Shown piece by piece: positions 6,954 through 10,548 of a DNA stretch of 10,548 nucleotides. The notes below the pieces were generated by a model. That model was given only the letters and a program-made list of their open reading frames with translations, was not told where the DNA came from and searched no databases. Made by a program: the position numbers and the translations under genes. The DNA is from Clostridia bacterium (lineage in GTDB: Bacteria; Bacillota_A; Clostridia; Christensenellales; UBA1242): positions 1 to 10,548 of the forward strand of contig JAGBBI010000094.1 of assembly GCA_017938565.1 (NCBI GenBank). Direction: 5' to 3'. The stretch's first letter is position 1. The number at the start of each line of letters is the position of its first letter.

Positions 6954-7377
6954 AGGCTAAAATTTTTTCAACTCTCCTTTCGTGGCGTCCTCCCTCAAAT
7001 TGCGTAGATATGAACGCCTCTATTATTGCTTTAGCTTTCGATTTTGAGATGTTGTCTGCACCAAAAGCCAAACAATTTATGTTATTCTTTTTTCTTGCAA
7101 GGACAACATCAGGAACTCCTTCGCAAAGCCCTGCAAGGACTCCCTTTACTTTATTCATCGCAATGATTGCTCCCACTCCAGTTCTGCAAATCATTATCCC
7201 CTTATCTGCTTCGCCCGAAGCAACTTTTTCGGCTATTTTAAACGAAAAATCGGTATAATCATCATCTGTATTTAACTCATAACTCCCAACGTCCACAAAT
7301 TCTATATCGAAAAATTTACTAATTAAATAATTTTTATACTCAAAACCACCATGGTCTGAACCTATTGCAATTTTCAT
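6928..7377 (-). CDS. rpiB: RpiB/LacA/LacB-family sugar-phosphate isomerase with altered active site
   Basis: RpiB interconverts ribose-5-phosphate and ribulose-5-phosphate in the pentose phosphate pathway. At 149 residues this is full length. Visible motifs are GSDHGG (6-11), the anion-hole loop CRTGVG (64-69) and GGRHERR (129-135) with phosphate-binding arginines. An ungapped comparison from memory with E. coli RpiB shows the catalytic cysteine kept (C64), but the following Gly is Arg (R65), and the His proposed to open the sugar ring (E. coli His99) is Lys (K97, in RKKNN). The family assignment is secure; activity on ribose-5-phosphate is less certain, and another sugar phosphate is possible. 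GGAGT (7388-7392) is the ribosome site. The start overlaps the phosphatase stop by 4 bases (ATGA), and phosphatase followed by rpiB is a gene order also known in Firmicutes. Confidence 0.88.
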   Translation of the reverse strand: MKIAIGSDHGGFEYKNYLISKFFDIEFVDVGSYELNTDDDYTDFSFKIAEKVASGEADKGIMICRTGVGAIIAMNKVKGVLAGLCEGVPDVVLARKKNNINCLAFGADNISKSKAKAIIEAFISTQFEGGRHERRVEKILAYEKEIENK

Positions 7378-7841
7378 TTCAATCTACACTCCAATACAAT
7401 GCGGTCTAAAAGACGACCCATCACATATTTTAAATACTTTGCCACATCAAAATATTCTTCAAAACTCCCTCCATATGGGTCTGGGACATCTTCTCCGCCA
7501 ATAAACTCTTTCAACGAATAAACATTCAACGCACCCAAACATGTTGAACAAATTGCATTCTTGATATCCTGAGTCATTGTAAACACATACTTATTTTTTT
7601 TTAATTGCTTCAAACTGAATTGCTCAGATTTATGCGTTTTGAATGTAATCCCAAGTTGTTTCAAAGCAAGTTTTGCATTCTCCGCCATATCTTCTCCGAC
7701 ACTCGCTGAAATGCCTGCACTGCCACATTTTATTTTACCGTCATAACCACCGTCTTTTATTGCTCGCTTAAAAATTGCAGTTGCCATTGGCGACCTACAA
7801 GTATTTCCCGAACATACAAAAAGAATATTTACAACTGACAT
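7374..7841 (-). CDS. Low-molecular-weight phosphatase, probably protein-arginine phosphatase (YwlE-like)
   Basis: This cytosolic phosphatase of 155 residues is of the low-molecular-weight PTP family. The phosphate loop is CSGNTCRSP (C10 nucleophile, R16) and the general-acid loop is DPYGG (D121). In B. subtilis YwlE the Thr at the loop position equivalent to T14 favours phosphoarginine, whereas tyrosine phosphatases have Ile or Leu there. DPYGG also resembles YwlE's DPFGG. Arginine phosphatase is therefore the better call, opposing a McsB-type kinase elsewhere in the genome; this is inferred. Starts are possible at 7862, 7847 and 7841. I chose 7841 because relatives begin about 6-9 residues before the cysteine; none has a ribosome site. 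The gene heads a packed set with rpiB, the unknown membrane protein and probably the COG2426 gene. Confidence 0.88.
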   Translation of the reverse strand: MSVVNILFVCSGNTCRSPMATAIFKRAIKDGGYDGKIKCGSAGISASVGEDMAENAKLALKQLGITFKTHKSEQFSLKQLKKNKYVFTMTQDIKNAICSTCLGALNVYSLKEFIGGEDVPDPYGGSFEEYFDVAKYLKYVMGRLLDRIVLECRLK

Positions 7842-7852
7842 ATACATAGTAA

Positions 7853-7882
7853 ATATTAACATATATTATTATCTTGTGTCAA
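7853..7882 (-). promoter_or_regulatory. Candidate promoter of the phosphatase-rpiB operon
   Basis: On the - strand a perfect TTGACA (7877-7882) is followed after 18 bases by TAATAT (7853-7858), a weak -10. Transcription would then start near 7847, leaving only about 6 bases before the ATG at 7841. An alternative -10, GATAAT (7868-7873), would give a longer leader but has only a poor -35 (TTATCG). Confidence 0.45.
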
Positions 7883-7898
7883 AGAAATTATCGATAAG

Positions 7899-8072
7899 TT
7901 AATTTTTTGTTTTTTCTAAGTAGTCGATTACCGAAGACAAATCAAAAAGAGAACTTTTCAGTTTCTCATTATCGTTTTTAAATTATTAAATATCTCTTCT
8001 TTGAATATCTAGAAGCAACTCATAATCATTTATAATCTCTTCAACATCTTTTTTTGAATATCTAAACTTCAT
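7899..8072 (-). pseudogene. Possible small gene broken by two adjacent in-frame stops
   Basis: From the ATG at 8072 the frame encodes 28 residues beginning MKFRYSKKDVEEII, then meets TAA TAA (7983-7988). The same frame stays open for another 27 codons (from FKNDNEKL to VIDYLEKTKN) before TAA at 7899. Both halves read like one helical, coiled-coil-type protein of about 57 residues. No strong ribosome site precedes the ATG, which lies just after a terminator. The likeliest reading is a decayed small gene. A functional 28-residue peptide, or chance openness in AT-rich DNA, are alternatives. This is the only coding-like content in the 7863-8147 gap. Confidence 0.4.
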
Positions 8073-8082
8073 TTTCTTTTTC

Positions 8083-8125
8083 AAAACAAAAACCTCTCAA
8101 ACTTTTTTATTAGTTTGAAAGGTTT
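8083..8125 (-). terminator. Rho-independent terminator of the zinc-ribbon membrane protein gene
   Basis: The arms 8112-8125 and 8090-8103 pair over 14 bp with an 8-base loop. The one imperfect position is a G-U pair on the - strand but a C-A mismatch on the + strand, showing the direction. TTTTTGTTTT follows on the - strand. It begins 22 bases after the upstream stop. Confidence 0.85.
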
Positions 8126-8147
8126 AATCGGTTTTAATACCTTAAAA

Positions 8148-8732
8148 TTACTCAAATTTTATCATATTTCCGCAATACGGACAAATAGCCTCGGTCCCAG
8201 TAAAAACAACTACTGCACCACAACCCGAACATCGCCCACTTCTTTTTCTTTTCTTTCTTATTATAGAACTTGCATAATCTCTTGCGATCTCTGTTACATT
8301 ATCCTTTAGATCGTGCAATCTATCTTCTACACGTTGTTTTCGATTTCGTTCTTCTGTTAAATTAATTATCACATCGCCATCAACTTTAAAGTTGTTAATG
8401 TAATTGTTATTAATTAAAAACAACAATGACTTTTCTACTTTTTCAGGCGACTTCCCCATTTTTTCTGAGACAGCCTTAATAGAACGCAATCCATCATAAA
8501 GAATTACATCACCCACTTTTCTTGCAAGTCCAACTTTTTTAAGCCTTCCAATAAAATTCAAAATTGCATAAAAACTGATGAACGCAAAAACTGCACCGCC
8601 AATTGAATAATAAATAATATCTTCAATTATTCCCATCCTAATGTAAAGTGTTGAAGCAACCAATATAGCAATTGACACAACAAGTAATATACAAAATGAT
8701 ACTGTTTCTTGCCTTATTTTTTTATAATCCAT
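8148..8732 (-). CDS. Two-pass membrane protein with winged-helix-like segment and C-terminal zinc ribbon
   Basis: I do not recognise a named family for this 194-residue protein. Two hydrophobic segments (about 11-30 and 38-61) with basic flanks put both ends in the cytosol. Residues about 68-127 look like a small winged-helix or PCI-type unit: helix, helix, a KSPEKVEKSLLFLINNNYI recognition-type helix, then a two-strand wing. A charged helix (128-165) leads to a zinc ribbon with C168, C171, C184 and C187. GAGG (8738-8741) lies 5 bases before the ATG. It is transcribed divergently from the SPFH pair, which shares the zinc-ribbon theme, so a joint role at the membrane is plausible. DNA or RNA binding by the winged helix is possible but not shown. 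Confidence 0.82.
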   Translation of the reverse strand: MDYKKIRQETVSFCILLVVSIAILVASTLYIRMGIIEDIIYYSIGGAVFAFISFYAILNFIGRLKKVGLARKVGDVILYDGLRSIKAVSEKMGKSPEKVEKSLLFLINNNYINNFKVDGDVIINLTEERNRKQRVEDRLHDLKDNVTEIARDYASSIIRKKRKRSGRCSGCGAVVVFTGTEAICPYCGNMIKFE

Positions 8733-8756
8733 AACTTCCTCTACCTTTTCAAAATA

Positions 8757-8785
8757 AATATATCATAAGTCTAAAATAAAATCAA
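8757..8785 (-). promoter_or_regulatory. Candidate promoter for the zinc-ribbon membrane protein gene
   Basis: On the - strand, TTGATT (8780-8785) and TATATT (8757-8762) are 17 bases apart. The expected transcription start near 8750 would give a leader of about 18 bases containing the GAGG ribosome site. Confidence 0.55.
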
Positions 8786-8824
8786 ATTAGTTTCACATAG
8801 TTTTCAAATTATATTGAAAAAAAG

Positions 8825-8853
8825 TTTACAAAGGGGTTTTTAGATGTTATGAT
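8825..8853 (+). promoter_or_regulatory. Promoter of the SPFH gene pair
   Basis: TTTACA (8825-8830) and TATGAT (8848-8853) are each one base from consensus, with an ideal 17-base spacer. Transcription from about 8860 gives a leader of nearly 30 bases with AGGAG at 8875-8879. It lies back to back with the promoter of the divergent gene; about 40 bases separate the two -35 boxes, and no clear operator is visible there. Confidence 0.75.
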
Positions 8854-8888
8854 ATATATTAGTATATTAAAATTAGGAGAAGAAAGCA

Positions 8889-9347
8889 ATGTTGAATTTA
8901 TCCATTATTGGTGCGATCACTCCGGGAGTGATTGCATTAATCAGTGTCCTTGGCGTAGTCTTTGTAGGTACATTTACAACAAGTGTTGTAAGATACGTTA
9001 AAAACAAGAAGAAACGCCTCGAAGAGGTCTCAAGAGAAGTTGAAGATGTCGAAATTAAAAAAGGTATTCGTTACACCGATGACGCCACAATTGTTGACAA
9101 GCTTGGCGATATGAACGTAACCTATAACAAAGAAGACTTAATTCTAAGACAAAATCAAACCTACACAACTAAACGTGCTGGGGACTTAAAGCCTGGCAAA
9201 TATACCATCCTTTCAGCGAGAGAAAACGAAGATGCTTTTAATGTAAGAATTGGTATATATGTAAAAGAATATAAACATGGTCAAGACATCGTACTTGGAG
9301 AAGGCGAAGAAATCACTCCCGTAAGTACCGATGTGATATTAAGATAA
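8889..9347 (+). CDS. Small membrane-anchored protein with cytosolic beta-rich domain, partner of SPFH protein
   Basis: This 152-residue protein has no family I can name. An N-terminal hydrophobic segment (about 5-36) is followed by KNKKKR, placing the rest in the cytosol. A short charged helix (42-60) leads to a beta-rich domain (about 73-152) with phrases like PGKYTILSA and VKEYKHGQDIVL, ending in a conserved-looking TPVSTDVILR. AGGAG (8875-8879) supports the start. The SPFH gene begins 14 bases after the stop, so the two are co-transcribed. By position it could tether or nucleate the SPFH assembly on the membrane; this is inference from gene pairing and topology. Confidence 0.8.
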   Translation: MLNLSIIGAITPGVIALISVLGVVFVGTFTTSVVRYVKNKKKRLEEVSREVEDVEIKKGIRYTDDATIVDKLGDMNVTYNKEDLILRQNQTYTTKRAGDLKPGKYTILSARENEDAFNVRIGIYVKEYKHGQDIVLGEGEEITPVSTDVILR

Positions 9348-9361
9348 AAGGAGAATAAACT

Positions 9362-10423
9362 ATGGGATGGTTTTCAAAAAATTTAACTCTTAAAGTAATA
9401 GATTGGGAAGACGACACCTCTGATACCATGGTGTATAAATACCCAATGGACGGAAGAAAAATTTTCTTTGGTTCAAAATTAACCGTCAGAGAATCACAAT
9501 CTGCTGTATTTTTAAACAAGGGCGAAGTTGCCGATGTATTTGAGCCAGGTATGTATACCTTACGTTCAAGCAATCTACCAATTATCTCAAATCTTTTAGG
9601 ACTTCCATATGGATTTAAATCACCATTTTTCGCCGATGTTTATTTTGTTAACACAAAACAATTTACAAACCAAAAATGGGGCACGACAAACCCAATCACT
9701 CTTAGAGATAAAGATTTCGGGACAATAAGAATACGTGCGTATGGAACTTACTCATTCAAGGTTTCAGACCCTGCAACATTCTTACGTGAATTATTTGGTA
9801 CGAACTCATCGTTCACAACCGAGGATATTACCGGACATCTAAGAAGTATGCTTATTTCTTGCATCTCTGACACAATTGCCGAGTCAAAAATAAGTGCTCT
9901 TGACCTTGCATCTAACCTACTTGAATTTAATAAACAAGTTGTTAAAAGCGTTGCTGACCACTTTGCGACTCTTGGACTTTTGGTTACAAATTGCATAATT
10001 GAAAACATCAGTTTCCCAGAAGCCGTTGAAAAAGCAATTGACACAAGAAGTTCACTTGGAATTCTCGATGACAGTATGGATACATACGTTAAATATCAAT
10101 CAGCCGAAGCTTTGCGTGATGCTGCCAAAAACCCAGGAGTCTCTGGACTTGGTACGCAACTTGGTGCCGGTGTTGCAATTGGCTCAATTCTTAAAGAAAG
10201 CCTTTCAACACCTTCTCAAAAGAGCAAAAACGAGCCTGCAAATGCAAGCGAAGAAGGAACAAAAGCTTGTCCAAAGTGCGGAGAAATGAATAAAAAATCT
10301 GACAAGTTCTGTTTTAATTGTGGAGAAAAGCTTCCAATGAAAAACGACAAGTTCTGTGCACAGTGTGGCGCCAAGGTGTCTGATAAAGACAAATTCTGTG
10401 GCGAATGTGGAACAAAGCTATAA
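9362..10423 (+). CDS. SPFH-domain protein with two C-terminal zinc ribbons (YdjI-like)
   Basis: This 353-residue protein resembles the B. subtilis YdjI / 'virion core protein-like' group of the SPFH (band 7) superfamily. The N-terminal region (about 30-130) carries beta strands such as VRESQSAVFLNKGEVADVF and FEPGMYTL, typical of this group. The helical SPFH part runs to about 250 and a Gly-rich linker to about 275. The end holds two zinc ribbons: C303, C306, C317, C320 and C332, C335, C346, C349. There is no membrane segment; family members assemble at the inner face of the membrane. In B. subtilis YdjI works with membrane partners and PspA in envelope-stress protection; no pspA is in this window. 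AAGGAG (9348-9353) lies 8 bases before the ATG. The upstream membrane-anchored protein is the probable partner. Confidence 0.9.
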   Translation: MGWFSKNLTLKVIDWEDDTSDTMVYKYPMDGRKIFFGSKLTVRESQSAVFLNKGEVADVFEPGMYTLRSSNLPIISNLLGLPYGFKSPFFADVYFVNTKQFTNQKWGTTNPITLRDKDFGTIRIRAYGTYSFKVSDPATFLRELFGTNSSFTTEDITGHLRSMLISCISDTIAESKISALDLASNLLEFNKQVVKSVADHFATLGLLVTNCIIENISFPEAVEKAIDTRSSLGILDDSMDTYVKYQSAEALRDAAKNPGVSGLGTQLGAGVAIGSILKESLSTPSQKSKNEPANASEEGTKACPKCGEMNKKSDKFCFNCGEKLPMKNDKFCAQCGAKVSDKDKFCGECGTKL

Positions 10424-10445
10424 TAATTAAATAATAACACAATAG

Positions 10446-10482
10446 CCCTCTTGCCTTTCCTTTGGCAGGAGGGTTTATTTTT
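10446..10482 (+). terminator. Rho-independent terminator of the SPFH operon
   Basis: CCCTCTTGCC (10446-10455) pairs with GGCAGGAGGG (10464-10473), 10 bp with one U-G pair, with an 8-base loop. TTTATTTTT follows. It starts 22 bases after the SPFH stop codon. Confidence 0.92.
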
Positions 10483-10487
10483 AGCAC

Positions 10488-10522
10488 AAAAAAAACTGAT
10501 AAGCATTTGCTTATCAGTTTTT
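10488..10522 (-). terminator. Terminator of the tRNA gene
   Basis: A perfect 15-bp stem (10491-10505 with 10508-10522) begins one base after the tRNA CCA end on the - strand and runs into eight T's (10488-10495). It can also back up the + strand terminator, because T's follow on that side too. Confidence 0.88.
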
Positions 10523-10523
10523 A

Positions 10524-10548
10524 TGGTGACCCCGACGGGAATCGAACC
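10524..10548 (-). tRNA. 3' end of a tRNA gene (partial)
   Basis: On the - strand the last 25 bases read as the end of a T stem, the loop TTCGATT, the T-stem strand CCCGT, the acceptor strand CGGGGTC, discriminator A and encoded CCA. The anticodon lies beyond the window, so the amino acid cannot be read. Confidence 0.88.

Noticed and set aside
7842..7862. Longer start of the phosphatase (7 extra residues from ATG at 7862).
   Set aside because: Relatives begin only a few residues before the active-site loop, the extra residues are not family-like, and the best promoter would start RNA downstream of it. The choice remains uncertain because no start has a ribosome site.
8733..8888. Operator or riboswitch between the divergent promoters.
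   Set aside because: The region is AT-rich with two promoters and ribosome sites, but I saw no convincing inverted repeat or structured leader.
9748..10044. 98-codon - strand frame and 96-codon + strand frame at 9999-10289.
   Set aside because: Both lie inside the SPFH gene, which has family-like sequence throughout; neither has a recognisable motif.
10488..10548. tRNA 3' end as an attachment site for an integrated element.
   Set aside because: No integrase, phage gene or duplicated tRNA end is visible, and the bases next to the tRNA are explained by its terminator.

Overview
The window is AT-rich bacterial DNA using the standard bacterial code: TGG encodes tryptophan, and TAA, TAG and TGA all serve as stops. 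Strong purine-rich ribosome sites, short T-tailed terminators, a YwlE-like phosphatase next to rpiB, a YdjI-like SPFH protein and a CadC-like repressor point to a low-GC Firmicute, probably an uncultured gut-type Clostridia lineage. That placement is inference. No insertion sequence, phage gene or CRISPR array is visible.

Layout. At 3-1481 (+) lies the 3' part of a gene for a cysteine-patterned leucine-rich-repeat protein. A bidirectional terminator separates it from the convergent gene at 1552-2502 (-), a uridine-kinase-like P-loop kinase. At 2646-5275 (-) is a heavy-metal resistance operon: a CadC/SmtB-type repressor followed by a zinc/cadmium/lead P-type ATPase. Its near-consensus promoter carries one operator inside the -35/-10 spacer and a second at the start of transcription.

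At 5363-7862 (-) a tightly packed set encodes a low-molecular-weight phosphatase resembling protein-arginine phosphatases, an RpiB-family isomerase with altered active-site residues, a membrane-anchored helical protein of unknown function, and a COG2426 membrane protein. The first three overlap end to end. Upstream of them, 7899-8072 (-) holds what looks like a small gene broken by two adjacent in-frame stops.

At 8148-10423 a divergent locus encodes a two-pass membrane protein with a possible winged helix and a zinc ribbon (-), then a small membrane-anchored protein and an SPFH protein with two zinc ribbons (+). This is the best candidate here for a poorly described system, perhaps a membrane-associated stress complex like that around B. 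subtilis YdjI. The right edge holds the 3' end of a tRNA gene (-) with its own terminator.

How the parts work together. The metal operon should be a self-contained efflux switch: the repressor releases DNA on binding metal and the ATPase exports it. The phosphatase-rpiB pair is a gene order also known from Firmicutes. The SPFH locus brings together three proteins predicted to be at or near the membrane, two of them with cytosolic zinc ribbons.
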